A DNA stretch of 64,000 bases, taken from the NCBI GenBank assembly GCA_017427685.1, contig JAFRSH010000049.1, forward strand, positions 1-64,000. The letters run 5' to 3'. Each line of letters opens with the position of its first letter. The first letter of the stretch is position 1. This DNA is from Lachnospiraceae bacterium (GTDB lineage Bacteria > Bacillota > Clostridia > Lachnospirales > Lachnospiraceae). The position numbers and the translations under genes were made by a program. Shown here one piece after another: positions 9,396-18,543 of this stretch. Under the pieces are notes generated by a model, which was not told the DNA's origin, ran no database searches, and saw only the letters and a list, made by a program, of their open reading frames with translations.

Positions 9396-9998
9396 TTATG
9401 AGCAGATCTTTTCTGCCACAAGCTCAACGGCCTTCGGCAGAAGAACCCACTCGGCCTGCTCCATGACACGCTTCTGAAGCGTCTCGGGAGTGTCGCCCTC
9501 TTCGATGTCGACCGCCTTCTGAAGGATGATCTTACCGCCGTCGGTGATCTCGTTGACGAAATGAACCGTGGCACCCGTAACCTTCACGCCGTACTTGAGA
9601 GCTTCCTCATGGACCTTGAGTCCGTAGAAGCCGTCTCCGCAGAAGGAGGGGATGAGCGAGGGATGAATGTTTATGATCCTCTCGGGATATCTCTTCACGA
9701 AGTCTTCGGAGAGAACCGAAAGGAATCCGGCGAGCACGATGAGGTCGATCTCTTCCTGCTCGAGCATCTTGATGATCTCTTTCTCGTAGGCTTCGCGTGA
9801 ATCGAAGGTCTTGCGGGGAACCGCTACGGCCTGAATGCCTGCGTTCTTCGCACGCTCGAGCGCGTAAACGCCCTCCTTGCTGGAGATCACGAGCCTGAGG
9901 TCAGCGTGGGGCATCTTGCCTGCGGCTGACGCGTCGATAAGTGCCTGAAGATTGGTGCCGCCGCCCGAAACGAAGACGGCTATTTTGGCTTTTTGCAT
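9396..9998 (-). CDS. purN: Phosphoribosylglycinamide formyltransferase
   Basis: Transfers a formyl group from 10-formyl-THF to GAR. The 200-residue protein has the family's usual size. The PRPP-derived phosphate loop SGGGTNLQAL is at 11-20, and the catalytic set Asn110, His112 (INIHPSLIPSF) and Asp153 (VNEITDGG) is intact. A TGGAG site precedes the ATG. It sits between purM and purD in the operon. The 116-nt gap to purM is G+C-rich and holds a small hairpin (GCACA / TGTGC near 10092-10106). Confidence 0.95.
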   Translation of the reverse strand: MQKAKIAVFVSGGGTNLQALIDASAAGKMPHADLRLVISSKEGVYALERAKNAGIQAVAVPRKTFDSREAYEKEIIKMLEQEEIDLIVLAGFLSVLSEDFVKRYPERIINIHPSLIPSFCGDGFYGLKVHEEALKYGVKVTGATVHFVNEITDGGKIILQKAVDIEEGDTPETLQKRVMEQAEWVLLPKAVELVAEKICS

Positions 9999-10114
9999 TT
10001 ATACTCCATTCCGTGCCTGCATGACACCTGCCGCCGCTTTCCCGAGGTAATCCCGGATTCGGCTAAGCGGGGGAGCAGGGGTGTGAGCCCGGCACAAACT
10101 GTGCGGGTTGAGAG

Positions 10115-11146
10115 TTACATCGTAACACCTTCGCCGGGAACGAGAGTTCCTATCACATAAGCGTCTTCGCCGCTTGCCTTGAGGCTCTTGATAGCCTCGT
10201 CGACCTGCTCGGGGCTGACTACCACGGTCATGCCCACGCCCATGTTGTATGTGTTGAACATGTCGCGCTCGGGGATGTTACCCTCTTTCATAAGAAGCTC
10301 GAAGATTGGAAGAACCTTAACGGCCTTCTTGTCGACCTTAACGCCGAGTCCCTTCTTGATGCTCCTCGGGATGTTCTCGTAGAAGCCGCCGCCGGTGATG
10401 TGCGAAATGCCCTTGACCGTAACCTTCTCAAGAAGCGAAAGGATGGGCTTAACGTAGATCTTGGTGGGGGTGAGGAGTGTCTCGCCGAGGGACTTGCCGC
10501 CGAGTGCCTCGAGGGGCGCCTTTATGTCGCGGTTCTCGATGTCGAAAACCTTGCGGACCAGCGAGAAGCCGTTGGAGTGAACACCGCTCGAAGCGATGCC
10601 GATCACAACGTCGCCCTCTTTCTGGGTTTCGGGGTTTATAACTTTACTGCGATCAACTACACCCGTAGAAAAACCTGCAAGGTCGTACTCGTCCTCGGGG
10701 TAGAAGCCGGGCATCTCTGCCGTCTCGCCGCCGATAAGCGCGCAACCGGCCTGAACGCATCCGTCCGCAACACCCTTGACGATGTCTGCGATCTTCTCGG
10801 GGAAGTTTTTGCCGCATGCGATGTAATCGAGGAAGAACATGGGTCTTGCGCCGCAGCAGATGATGTCGTTAACGCACATAGCCACGCAGTCGATGCCGAC
10901 CGTGTCGTGCTTGTCCATAAGGAAGGCGATCCTGAGCTTGGTGCCGACGCCGTCCGTACCGCTGACGAGGACGGGCTCCTTGATGCCTGTGAGGTCGGGA
11001 GCGAGAAGTCCGCCGAATCCTCCGATACTGCATGACGATTCGGGTGTCTGGGTGCGGGCAACATGTCCCTTCATGAGTTCAACCGACTTGTAGCCTGCTG
11101 TGATGTCCACGCCTGCCGCTTTGTAGCTTTCGCTGAAACTGTTCAT
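10115..11146 (-). CDS. purM: Phosphoribosylformylglycinamidine cyclo-ligase
   Basis: ATP-dependent closure of FGAM to AIR, fifth step of the pathway. The 343 residues match the family length. Motifs include [16 protein letters not shown] near the N-terminus, SGTDGVGTK, the [10 protein letters not shown] metal/ATP segment and [11 protein letters not shown], then [13 protein letters not shown]. An AAAGGAG site lies 6 nt before the ATG. It is third in the purE-F-M-N-D operon. Between purF and purM lie two hairpins, one (GTTAAAG / CTTTAAC, 11203-11223) overlapping the purF stop codon. Confidence 0.96.
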   Translation of the reverse strand: MNSFSESYKAAGVDITAGYKSVELMKGHVARTQTPESSCSIGGFGGLLAPDLTGIKEPVLVSGTDGVGTKLRIAFLMDKHDTVGIDCVAMCVNDIICCGARPMFFLDYIACGKNFPEKIADIVKGVADGCVQAGCALIGGETAEMPGFYPEDEYDLAGFSTGVVDRSKVINPETQKEGDVVIGIASSGVHSNGFSLVRKVFDIENRDIKAPLEALGGKSLGETLLTPTKIYVKPILSLLEKVTVKGISHITGGGFYENIPRSIKKGLGVKVDKKAVKVLPIFELLMKEGNIPERDMFNTYNMGVGMTVVVSPEQVDEAIKSLKASGEDAYVIGTLVPGEGVTM

Positions 11147-11218
11147 TGTTGCTCCTTTCTGAGCTGTATGTTGTGCCGTTTTCCGGCTTTCTTATTAAGT
11201 AGGTTAAAGGGTCGATCT

Positions 11219-12640
11219 TTAACGTTCGATTTTTTTGTCGAATTTGCTCTCGTAAGGAACGGGTGCCTCGGTGGGGTACTTGCCTGTGAAGCATGCGTCG
11301 CAGAAGGTCGAGCAATTGCAGTTTGCTGCGAGTTTAGCGACTGAGTCGATGCTGAGGAATCCGACCGAATCGGCGCCGATCTCTTTGCAGATCTCCTCGG
11401 TGGTGTGTGTGTACGCGATGAGGTGCTCTCTGCTCGGGATGTCCGTTCCGTAGTAGCATGTGTAGAGGAACTTGGGAGCGGTAACTCTCATGTGAACCTC
11501 GGTAGCACCTGCCTCGCGGACGAGTCTCACGATACGCTCCGATGTGGTACCGCGAACGATCGAGTCGTCGATAAGTACGACGCGCTTGCCCTTAACAACG
11601 GAAGAGATGGGGTTGAGCTTGATCTTAACCTTGTCCTCACGCGACTTCTGGCCGGGGCTGATGAAGGTTCTTGCGATGTAACGGTTCTTGATGAAACCGA
11701 TCTCGTAAGGGATACCTGACTGCTTGGAGTAACCGATAGCAGCATCGAGACCTGAATCCGGAACACCGATAACGATGTCGGCCTGGATGGGGTTCTCGAG
11801 AGCGAGGAACGAACCTGCTCTTACACGTGCCTCATGCACGGAGCTGTTCTCGATGACCGAATCGGGACGTGCGAAGTAGATGTATTCAAAAACGCAGAGT
11901 GCGGGATCGCACTTCCTGCAGTGATCCTCGATGGACTTAACTCCGTTCTGGTCGAAGATCATGATCTCGCCGGGAAGAAGCTCGCGGATGAGCTTGGCTC
12001 CCACGATATCGAGAGCGCAGCTCTCGGAAGCAACGACATATTTCCCATCGGGAGTCTGTCCGTAGCAGAGAGGCTTCATGCCGTGCTCGTCACGAACGGC
12101 GATCATCTTCGAGGGAGACATGAGTACGAAGGAATAAGCACCCTTGAGGTGGTTCATTGCCTTGTTGACTGCCTCTTCGGTAGAAGCGCTCTTGAGTCTC
12201 TCGCGTGTGATGACGGTGAGGATGATCTCGGCATCCGAAGTTGTATGGAAGATCGAGCCCTCGAGCTCGAGTTCTTTTCTTAAGGGGCCGTAATTGATAA
12301 GGCTGCCGTTGTTGGAGATGGCAAGACGGCCTTTAACGTGGTTGACCACCAGGGGCTGAGCGTTAGCGCGGTCCTTGTCGCCGGTAGCGCCGTAGCGAAC
12401 GTGGCCGATAGCCATGTCGCCCTCGCCGAGAGAGTCGAGACGCTCATGTGTGAAAACGTCGTTAGCGATGCCGTTGTCGGCATACGATGTAAAAACCCCG
12501 CAGTCGTTCACGCAGATACCGCAACTTTCCTGTCCGCGGTGCTGGAGAGCGAAGAGACCATAGTAAGTGGTCGCTGCGAGATTCTCTTTCTTTCCGGAAT
12601 AGACGCCGAAGACGCCACATTCTTCATGAAGATTACCCAT
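11219..12640 (-). CDS. purF: Amidophosphoribosyltransferase
   Basis: First committed enzyme of purine synthesis: PRPP plus glutamine gives phosphoribosylamine. The product is 473 residues. It starts MGNLHEEC, so a short propeptide would be removed to expose the nucleophile at Cys8. The PRPP loop VVLIDDSIVRGTTS is present, and the C-terminal NCNCSTFCDACFTGKYP carries the cysteines expected for the oxygen-sensitive [4Fe-4S] cluster of the Bacillus-type enzyme. The frame stays open far upstream through purE, but the GAGGAA site just before MGNLHEECG and the conserved N-terminus fix this start. The purE-purF gap holds two hairpins (CCGGGA / TCCCGG and CGTGT / ACACG). Confidence 0.95.
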   Translation of the reverse strand: MGNLHEECGVFGVYSGKKENLAATTYYGLFALQHRGQESCGICVNDCGVFTSYADNGIANDVFTHERLDSLGEGDMAIGHVRYGATGDKDRANAQPLVVNHVKGRLAISNNGSLINYGPLRKELELEGSIFHTTSDAEIILTVITRERLKSASTEEAVNKAMNHLKGAYSFVLMSPSKMIAVRDEHGMKPLCYGQTPDGKYVVASESCALDIVGAKLIRELLPGEIMIFDQNGVKSIEDHCRKCDPALCVFEYIYFARPDSVIENSSVHEARVRAGSFLALENPIQADIVIGVPDSGLDAAIGYSKQSGIPYEIGFIKNRYIARTFISPGQKSREDKVKIKLNPISSVVKGKRVVLIDDSIVRGTTSERIVRLVREAGATEVHMRVTAPKFLYTCYYGTDIPSREHLIAYTHTTEEICKEIGADSVGFLSIDSVAKLAANCNCSTFCDACFTGKYPTEAPVPYESKFDKKIER

Positions 12641-12776
12641 AACAGATTCCTCTTTTCTTTTAATGCATATGTGATCCGGGACACGTTCCCGGAAATAGTT
12701 CTGTATCATCACGTGTACGGACACGGCCTGTATTACGCAGCAACCGTGACCCGGGGAGTGACGGACCCGCCTGCAG

Positions 12777-13265
12777 TTACTGCATCGAGGAGATTTCCTT
12801 GTCTGCCTCAAGAACGGCTGCACTGTCGGCGGCACGCTTGTCGGCGAGCTTCTTTGCGAGGGCCTCGTCACCTACGGCGATGATCTCGCAAGCAAGAAGT
12901 GCGGCGTTGGTCGAACCGTCGATACCTACGCATGCCACGGGGATACCTGAAGGCATCTGTACCGTGGAAAGAAGAGCGTCAAGGCCTCCGAGCCCCGATG
13001 CGTCAACGGGGATCCCGATAACGGGGAGAGTTGTGTTGGCTGCGATGGCACCCGCAAGATGAGCGGCCTTGCCGGCAGCGGCGATCAGAACACCGAATCC
13101 GTTCTCACGTGCGCTCCTCGAAAAGTTCGCGGCAGCCTCGGGAGTTCTGTGCGCAGAAAAAACATGTACCTCAAAAGGTACATCAAACTTCTTAAATGTG
13201 TCGATCGCTCCCGTAAGCTTGGGAAGATCGTTTTTGCTACCCATGATGATGGCGGCTTTTTTCAT
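12777..13265 (-). CDS. purE: N5-CAIR mutase or AIR carboxylase
   Basis: Forms CAIR in the purine pathway. The 162-residue protein carries [18 protein letters not shown] and [23 protein letters not shown]. The usual GGAAHLPG segment reads GKAAHLAG, and no purK is present in the window, so I cannot decide between the mutase (class I) and the direct carboxylase (class II). An AAGGAG site precedes the ATG. It is the first gene of the operon, behind a strong promoter and a leader of about 200 nt. Confidence 0.93.
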   Translation of the reverse strand: MKKAAIIMGSKNDLPKLTGAIDTFKKFDVPFEVHVFSAHRTPEAAANFSRSARENGFGVLIAAAGKAAHLAGAIAANTTLPVIGIPVDASGLGGLDALLSTVQMPSGIPVACVGIDGSTNAALLACEIIAVGDEALAKKLADKRAADSAAVLEADKEISSMQ

Positions 13266-13475
13266 GATTTGCTCCTTTTTGGAAGTGTTTTAACGCTTCC
13301 GTTTCCTTGCCCCTTCAATTCCCGAAGGGAATGATCAGGGCCGTTAGGCCAAACACTTCAACGAAGTATCGGACTTCTAATAAGTAGATGAAAGATTAAA
13401 ACTATGAGTTAACGGCTTGTTGAATTGGAAAATATTGGAAAAACCAACCAAATCTCACCCCTAAAAAGGGGAACA
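13266..13475 (-). promoter_or_regulatory. Structured leader of the purE-F-M-N-D operon
   Basis: The untranslated leader is about 200 nt long. Read on the minus strand it holds CCCCTTTTTTAGGGG, a long-range stem GCCGTTA / TAACGGC (plus-strand positions 13410-13416 and 13340-13346) that encloses the hairpin TACTTCGTTGAAGTG (13354-13368), an ATTCCCTTCGGGAAT hairpin with a UUCG loop, and a nearly perfect 9-bp stem (13281-13300) that ends about 3 nt before the ribosome binding site. I do not recognise a guanine, PRPP or ZTP aptamer. Folding is by eye only. Confidence 0.5.
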
Positions 13476-13480
13476 AATGC

Positions 13481-13509
13481 ATAATATCACGGGCTGTCGG
13501 CGATGTCAA
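13481..13509 (-). promoter_or_regulatory. Strong sigma-A promoter of the purine operon
   Basis: On the minus strand: TTGACA (13509-13504), 17-nt spacer, TATTAT (13486-13481), close to consensus. Its -35 lies only 10 nt from a divergent TTGACA that points at the AbrB-like gene. Confidence 0.85.
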
Positions 13510-13519
13510 CAGCGAATAA

Positions 13520-13548
13520 TTGACAAATTTTGGAAATAATGATAGGCT
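13520..13548 (+). promoter_or_regulatory. Candidate promoter of the AbrB-like gene
   Basis: TTGACA at 13520-13525 with TAGGCT 17 nt further on at 13543-13548. The -35 is perfect and the -10 poor, which suggests a need for an activator or a different -10. Confidence 0.45.
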
Positions 13549-13627
13549 ATATCATAAAATGACGAATTATGAGCCGATATTTTGTTGTTTTCAACAGTTT
13601 ATTATACTGACCAGGAGGTTTATAATC

Positions 13628-13885
13628 ATGAGAAGTACAGGGATCGTCAGAAAACTTGATGACCTTGGGAGGATCACCCTTCCGATGGAGCTGAGAAGAA
13701 CGCTCGGTTTTGATGACAGAGAGTCGCTTGAGATATTTGTCGATGACGACAGAGTTGTACTTGCAAAGTACGAACCGACAGACATCTTCAGCGGACAAAA
13801 AGATGACCTTATCGATTTCTGCGGTAAGAAGGTCTCGAGAGCGTCCATTCGTCAGTTGGCTAAGTTGGCGGGTCTGATCGAATAA
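13628..13885 (+). CDS. AbrB/SpoVT-type transition-state regulator
   Basis: The 85-residue protein begins MRSTGIVRKLDDLGRITLPMELRRTLGF, the swapped-hairpin AbrB DNA-binding fold, and continues with the typical ESLEIFVDDDRVVLAKYEP. The C-terminal part (SGQKDDLIDFCGKKVSRASI) would be the dimerisation region. AGGAGG lies 9 nt before ATG 13628; the frame is open earlier but without a site. It is divergent from purE and 29 nt upstream of an ABC exporter. In Bacillus abrB lies next to rsmI, and here it is about 3 kb from rsmI, so the neighbourhood may be ancestral. Targets are unknown. Confidence 0.88.
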   Translation: MRSTGIVRKLDDLGRITLPMELRRTLGFDDRESLEIFVDDDRVVLAKYEPTDIFSGQKDDLIDFCGKKVSRASIRQLAKLAGLIE

Positions 13886-13914
13886 GGAAGAACGACTGAA
13901 TAGAGGAGGTTGTT

Positions 13915-14628
13915 ATGTTAAGAATCGAACATTTGACGAAAATCTACGGAGACAAGAAAGCGGTAGACGATCTTTCTCTTCATATCAATAAGGGAGAGAT
14001 CTACGGATTTATCGGCCACAACGGTGCGGGCAAGACCACGACCATCAAGTCGTGCTGCGGAATACTCCGTTTCGATGAAGGCGAGATCTTTGTTGACGGG
14101 GTCTCGATCAAGGATGATCCGCTCGAGGTCAAGAAGAGGATCGCTTATATCCCCGATAACCCCGACCTCTACGACTACATGACAGGTATCAAGTACCTTA
14201 ACTTCATCGCAGATGTATTTAAGGTAGGAAAACAGGAAAGACAGGAGAGGATCCATGATTACGCGAAGAAGTTCGGACTCTTCGACGATCTCGGATCGGT
14301 CATTTCCACGTATTCTCACGGCATGAAGCAGAAGCTGGCCGTTATCTCGGCGCTCATTCATGAGCCCAAGCTCATTATCATGGACGAGCCCTTCGTAGGA
14401 CTCGATCCTTCGGCAGCGCATCTCCTCAAAGAGATCATGCGACAGATCTGTGACAACGGCGGCGCGATCTTCTTCTCGACACACGTTCTCGAAGTAGCTG
14501 AGAAGCTCTGCGACAAGGTTGCCATCATCAAGAACGGCAAGCTCATCCGTTCCGGTACCATGGAAGAAGTCAAGGGAGACGAATCTCTTGAAGATGTATT
14601 CCTTGAGCTTGCGGATGATGCACAGTAA
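13915..14628 (+). CDS. ABC transporter ATP-binding protein
   Basis: The 237-residue ATPase has Walker A GHNGAGKTTT at about 34-43, signature YSHGMKQKLAV, Walker B LIIMDEPFVGLDP and the switch FFSTHVLEVAE. A GAGGAGG site precedes the ATG. The permease gene follows after 27 nt; the gap contains a hairpin TGCACA / TGTGCA that overlaps the stop codon. Together they form a two-gene exporter of unknown substrate, probably coupled to the AbrB-like gene just upstream. Confidence 0.92.
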   Translation: MLRIEHLTKIYGDKKAVDDLSLHINKGEIYGFIGHNGAGKTTTIKSCCGILRFDEGEIFVDGVSIKDDPLEVKKRIAYIPDNPDLYDYMTGIKYLNFIADVFKVGKQERQERIHDYAKKFGLFDDLGSVISTYSHGMKQKLAVISALIHEPKLIIMDEPFVGLDPSAAHLLKEIMRQICDNGGAIFFSTHVLEVAEKLCDKVAIIKNGKLIRSGTMEEVKGDESLEDVFLELADDAQ

Positions 14629-14655
14629 TGTGCAGTTCAGAAGAGGAGAATAATT

Positions 14656-16266
14656 ATGCTAGGAACATTATTTAAGAAAGAACTCAATTCGTTGGGTGCT
14701 ACTTTAATGAACTCCGGTAAGAGCAAAGGAAGGAACTCTTTCGCGTCAATCAAGATGAAGGCGCTTGTCGGAGTGGCGCTTATCTACTTCCTTGCTGTTG
14801 TAGGATTCCTGATCTTTTCGATCGCTCAGACTATATGTGAGCCGTTTGTAGCCATGGGACTTGACTGGGCTTACTATGCGGTCATGGGTATGTTCGCCCT
14901 TACCTTCAGTTTGATAGGCGGAAGTATGACGGCGTACTCGACGCTTTACAAGGCCAAAGACAACGAATTCCTGTTGTCGCTGCCCATCCGCCCGTCACTT
15001 ATCCTTTCGACACGTGTTCTGATCTGTTATCTGGTAGACTTCGTGATCACGGCGATCATTATCGTCATAAGCGTTGTGGTATACGCTCTCAGCTTCCCGC
15101 TGACGACGGCCATGATAGTAGGCGGTGTGGTGCTTATCCTGATCTTCCCGCTCGTGGGACTCTGCCTTTCGCTTTTGCTCGGATGGCTTATCGCGCTTGC
15201 GACATCTAAGGTTCCCCCCGAGAAGAAGAGCTACGTATCGCTCGTGTTTGTGATCATCTTCCTTGCGGCTTACCTCATACTCTACATGAACATGATGGAC
15301 ATCATGGATATGATCGTGAGCGCGATGAATTCTGTCGCAGGCTTCCTTGAGACCTGGATCAAACCCGTGTTCTGGATGGGCAAGGCAGCTGCCGGAGACT
15401 GGGCATCCATGGGCTTGCTGACTGTGTCGGCATTGGTTGTGTTCGCGCTTATATACAAACTTCTCTCGATCTCGTTCATCAGAGTCGTAACGACAGTCAA
15501 GGGATCTAAGAAGATCAAGTACAAGGAGAAGGAACTCCAAACAGCCGACATAAAGGGTGCGCTCCTCGGAAGAGAGCTTCTCCGTTTCAGGATGAATTCA
15601 ACCGTTCTCGTGAACTTCGGACTCGGTCTGATCATGTTTGTCGGAATCGGTATTGCCGCCGTTGTTCTTAAGGGACGTGTGCAGGAGCTTTTGGCAACCA
15701 TGGGAACCTCGATGGGAGAGATGCTGATCCTCGCCGGAACGGCAGGTATCATTTATATAGGAACGATGAGCCCCATCACGGCGCCTTCGATCTCGCTCGA
15801 GGCCAATACACTCTGGATCCTCAAATCCCTTCCCATCCCTGCGAAGGAAGTACTTATGTCCAAGCTGAAGAGCCACCTCGTTCTTACGATACCGGCTTCA
15901 CTCGTGGCTATAGGCGGTGTGGTCTTCGCACTCGAGCCCTCCGTATTGGCGGGCGTGCTGGCTGTTGTCTGCGTGATCGCGTTCAACCTGTTTATTGCGA
16001 CATGGGGACTCAGGCTCAATATCAAAAAGCCCTCGTTTAACTGGCAGAACGAAGCTGCAGCGGTTAAACGAAGCGCATCGGTTACGATCACGATGCTCGG
16101 CTCCATGGGAACCGTTATAACCTTTGCTCTGATCTACGCTTTCCTGGGAGATCATCTCACTCCGGAGCTCATCCTCGGAATCGCAGCTGCTTTCTATGCG
16201 ATCATAGCAGCCCTCAATTTCCGCTGGCTGTGCACCAAGGGCGTTGAAGAGTTTGAGTCGTTTTAA
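14656..16266 (+). CDS. ABC-2 type permease subunit
   Basis: The 536-residue membrane protein has about ten to twelve hydrophobic helices (for example ALVGVALIYFLAVVGFLIF, FALTFSLIGGSMTAYSTLY, ISVVVYALSFPLTTAMIVGG). It starts MLGTLFKKELNSLG, typical of ABC-2 exporter permeases that begin with an amphipathic segment. A conserved pattern LYKAKDNEFLLSLPI after the second helix is common in these proteins. It partners the ATPase encoded 27 nt upstream. The substrate cannot be told. Confidence 0.85.
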   Translation: MLGTLFKKELNSLGATLMNSGKSKGRNSFASIKMKALVGVALIYFLAVVGFLIFSIAQTICEPFVAMGLDWAYYAVMGMFALTFSLIGGSMTAYSTLYKAKDNEFLLSLPIRPSLILSTRVLICYLVDFVITAIIIVISVVVYALSFPLTTAMIVGGVVLILIFPLVGLCLSLLLGWLIALATSKVPPEKKSYVSLVFVIIFLAAYLILYMNMMDIMDMIVSAMNSVAGFLETWIKPVFWMGKAAAGDWASMGLLTVSALVVFALIYKLLSISFIRVVTTVKGSKKIKYKEKELQTADIKGALLGRELLRFRMNSTVLVNFGLGLIMFVGIGIAAVVLKGRVQELLATMGTSMGEMLILAGTAGIIYIGTMSPITAPSISLEANTLWILKSLPIPAKEVLMSKLKSHLVLTIPASLVAIGGVVFALEPSVLAGVLAVVCVIAFNLFIATWGLRLNIKKPSFNWQNEAAAVKRSASVTITMLGSMGTVITFALIYAFLGDHLTPELILGIAAAFYAIIAALNFRWLCTKGVEEFESF

Positions 16267-16314
16267 CAGAACAACGGTACTGTTGAAAAATCTGTGTTTA
16301 ACGGGCAGAAATTA

Positions 16315-16343
16315 TTCAAAACTGCCGGAAAAAGGGGTACAAT
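16315..16343 (+). promoter_or_regulatory. Promoter of the small DUF4870-like gene
   Basis: TTCAAA (16315-16320), 17-nt spacer, TACAAT (16338-16343). In the leader, a palindrome GGCACC-G-GGTGCC (16367-16379) ends 4-6 nt before the AAAGGAG site. Confidence 0.65.
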
Positions 16344-16395
16344 AAGGGAAGATATTGTATCAAACAGGCACCGGGTGCCGTGAAAGGAGAAAACT

Positions 16396-16737
16396 ATGAA
16401 CGAAGATGTTCAAAAAAACAAAGGCATGGCAATTCTTGCTTATCTGTCCTGGCTGCTTCTCATTCCGCTTTTCTGCGCGAAGGAGTCGAGGTTCGCAAGG
16501 TTCCATGTAGGTCAGGGTATTACGCTTGCTATCTTCTGGGCGTGCTGGTGGGTTATTGAGATCATTGTGGGAGCTGCTACAGGCTGGATCCTCTTTGTCG
16601 GACCTGTTATCGGAGCATTAGCTGCACTTCCCAACATTTTCTTCCTGGTATTTGCCATTATCGGTATCATCAATGCCGCTAACGGAGAGGAAAAGCCTCT
16701 TCCTATCTTCGGAAAGATCACGATCATCAAGATCTGA
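16396..16737 (+). CDS. Small DUF4870/Tic20-like membrane protein
   Basis: The 113-residue protein has about three membrane segments (GMAILAYLSWLLLIPLF, GITLAIFWACWWVIEIIVG, FLVFAIIGIINA) and the motif ESRFARFHVGQG, the familiar KFVRFHAxQA region of DUF4870-type proteins. It ends in the short basic tail of the family. Function is unknown. It has its own promoter and a strong terminator, so it is a single-gene unit between the ABC exporter and the convergent rsmI. Confidence 0.75.
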   Translation: MNEDVQKNKGMAILAYLSWLLLIPLFCAKESRFARFHVGQGITLAIFWACWWVIEIIVGAATGWILFVGPVIGALAALPNIFFLVFAIIGIINAANGEEKPLPIFGKITIIKI

Positions 16738-16751
16738 AACAACAGAAGATC

Positions 16752-16790
16752 AAAACCCCGTCTGTATCGACTGCAGACGGGGTTTTATTA
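16752..16790. terminator. Bidirectional terminator, DUF4870 gene / rsmI
   Basis: AAAACCCCGTCTG (16752-16764) pairs with CAGACGGGGTTTT (16774-16786), with T-rich flanks on both strands. Confidence 0.9.
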
Positions 16791-16803
16791 TGGAAGTGAT
16801 CGG

Positions 16804-17643
16804 TTACAGACAGGCCTTGTAAATCTCCTGTTTGGGAACGCCGCGGTCTTTGGCGACGGCCTTCATGGCTTCTTTTTTATCCATTCCTTTTGAAAGGTAG
16901 AGCTCCATGTGTTCGGGGATCGAGAGCTCCTGCCATTTCAATCGTTCGTTTTCTTCAAGCAGGCTTTCGTCTGCGCCTTCAAGCACCAGTACACATTCAC
17001 CCTTCGGAGGGGTTTCTTCGTAGAAAGCGACTGCCTTGCCGAGAGTTGTTCTGAAAACTGTCTCGTGGACCTTGGTGAGTTCGCGGCATACCGAGAGCTT
17101 CCTGTCGCCGAGAGCTTCAAGGAGATCCTTAAGTGTGGCGGTGAGGTGATGGGGCGCCTCGTAGAAGATCATGGTGCGGGTCTCTGTCCGCAGTTTCTCG
17201 AGGAGTGCCCTGCGATCCTTTTTGACGGGAGGGAGGAAACCCTCGAAGCAGAAACGTCCCGTGGAGAGTCCCGAGAGAGCGAGAGCGGAAACAGCCGCGC
17301 AGGCTCCGGGGAGTACCGTAACGGTGATCCCGTTCTCGGCTGCGATACGGGCGAGCTCTTCGCCGGGGTCCGAAACACAGGGCATCCCGGCGTCGGTTAT
17401 GAGTGCAATGCTCTGTCCTTCGAGGAGCTTGTTCACAAGGGTTTCGGCTTTGTCGAAGCGGTTGTTTTTGTGATAGCTCGTGATCGGAGTGTGTATATCG
17501 AAGTGCGTCAGCAGTTTCATACTGTTGCGCGTGTCTTCGGCCGCGATAAGGTCAACCTCCTTGAGAGTCCTGATGACCCTCAGGGTGATGTCTTCAAGAT
17601 TTCCGATGGGCGTTGCACAAAGATACAGCGTTCCTGTTGCCAT
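16804..17643 (-). CDS. rsmI: 16S rRNA (cytidine1402-2'-O)-methyltransferase
   Basis: SAM-dependent 2'-O methylation of C1402 in the ribosomal P site. The 279-residue protein shows the tetrapyrrole-methylase-like fold: MATGTLYLCATPIGNLEDIT, AAEDTRNSMKLLTHF, ALITDAGMPCVSDPG, and EAPHHL in the second domain. The frame is open nine codons upstream, but AGAGGAG lies 7 nt before ATG 17643. It is last in the cluster yaaR-holB-ricT-trmN6-rsmI, as yabC is in Bacillus. Confidence 0.93.
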   Translation of the reverse strand: MATGTLYLCATPIGNLEDITLRVIRTLKEVDLIAAEDTRNSMKLLTHFDIHTPITSYHKNNRFDKAETLVNKLLEGQSIALITDAGMPCVSDPGEELARIAAENGITVTVLPGACAAVSALALSGLSTGRFCFEGFLPPVKKDRRALLEKLRTETRTMIFYEAPHHLTATLKDLLEALGDRKLSVCRELTKVHETVFRTTLGKAVAFYEETPPKGECVLVLEGADESLLEENERLKWQELSIPEHMELYLSKGMDKKEAMKAVAKDRGVPKQEIYKACL

Positions 17644-17748
17644 GTTTGATCTCCTCTTCGGAAGCGGCAATAATCCGCTTTTGTTTCTTTCCCGCCGAGT
17701 GGGGAAGTGTTTTATAAACAGTCCGGTATCGCGTCGATCATCTCACGT

Positions 17749-18543
17749 TCAGAATCCGTAATCCCTGCGGATCTCTTCGGAATAGCTTCCTTCTTCGTTG
17801 TAAATGATCAGCGGAGCTTCGACTTTCATGCGGGGCTTTCCGCCGCGAACGCTCTCGATAAGGACCATGGAGGGTTCCCTGTCAACGTAGGGATGTACGA
17901 GTCGCATCCTTTTGGGTTCGAGCTTGTGTGCTTTCAGGGTTTCAAATATCTCGGGGATCCTGAACGGCCTGTGGACCATGTAAAATCTCCCGCCGGGGCG
18001 AACAAGCCGTGCGGCGGCATTCACAAACTCGTCAAGTGAACAGAGCACCTCATGGCGTGCGATCGCTTTGGCCTCGGCAGGGTTCTTGAGGCCGTGCAGG
18101 TCGGTCATGTAGGGAGGGTTGCCCGTGATCACATCAAAAGAGGAGCGTTCGAAAAGAGTGTCGGCTTCTCTGATATCTCCGCAGACGATGTCGATCCTGT
18201 CTTCGAGCCCGTTGAGACGGACGCTCCTCGCAGCCATCTCTGCGCTCTCTTCCTGGATCTCGAGTCCGGTGAAATGCCTGCCCTTTGTCTTGGCGGAAAG
18301 CAGAAGGGGGAGTATCCCTGTCCCCGTTCCGAGATCAAGGCAGGTCTCGCCTTCTTTGATCTGTGTAAATCCGGAGAGCAGGACGGCGTCCATTCCGAAA
18401 CAGAATCTGTCCGGGTCCTGGATGCAATAAAGCCCGCAAAGTTGCAGATCATCCGCACGCTCGCCGGGCTTTAAACATATCCTTTCGCCGGAAGGAGAAG
18501 TAAGATAATTAGTCGTCAAGGTGACTGTTTCCTTCCTGTTCAT
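17749..18543 (-). CDS. TrmN6/YabB-like N6-adenine methyltransferase
   Basis: A class I methyltransferase with DLGTGTGILPLLL (SAM loop) and NPPY, the signature of enzymes that methylate exocyclic amines; the family acts on A37 of tRNA(Val) in E. coli and the Bacillus ortholog is YabB. The start is uncertain: ATG 18543 (used here) has no good ribosome site and overlaps ricT by 35 nt, while a TTG at 18519 lies about 8-11 nt after AGGAAGGA and overlaps ricT by only 11 nt. The TTG start would give 256 residues and is a real alternative. Confidence 0.82.
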   Translation of the reverse strand: MNRKETVTLTTNYLTSPSGERICLKPGERADDLQLCGLYCIQDPDRFCFGMDAVLLSGFTQIKEGETCLDLGTGTGILPLLLSAKTKGRHFTGLEIQEESAEMAARSVRLNGLEDRIDIVCGDIREADTLFERSSFDVITGNPPYMTDLHGLKNPAEAKAIARHEVLCSLDEFVNAAARLVRPGGRFYMVHRPFRIPEIFETLKAHKLEPKRMRLVHPYVDREPSMVLIESVRGGKPRMKVEAPLIIYNEEGSYSEEIRRDYGF

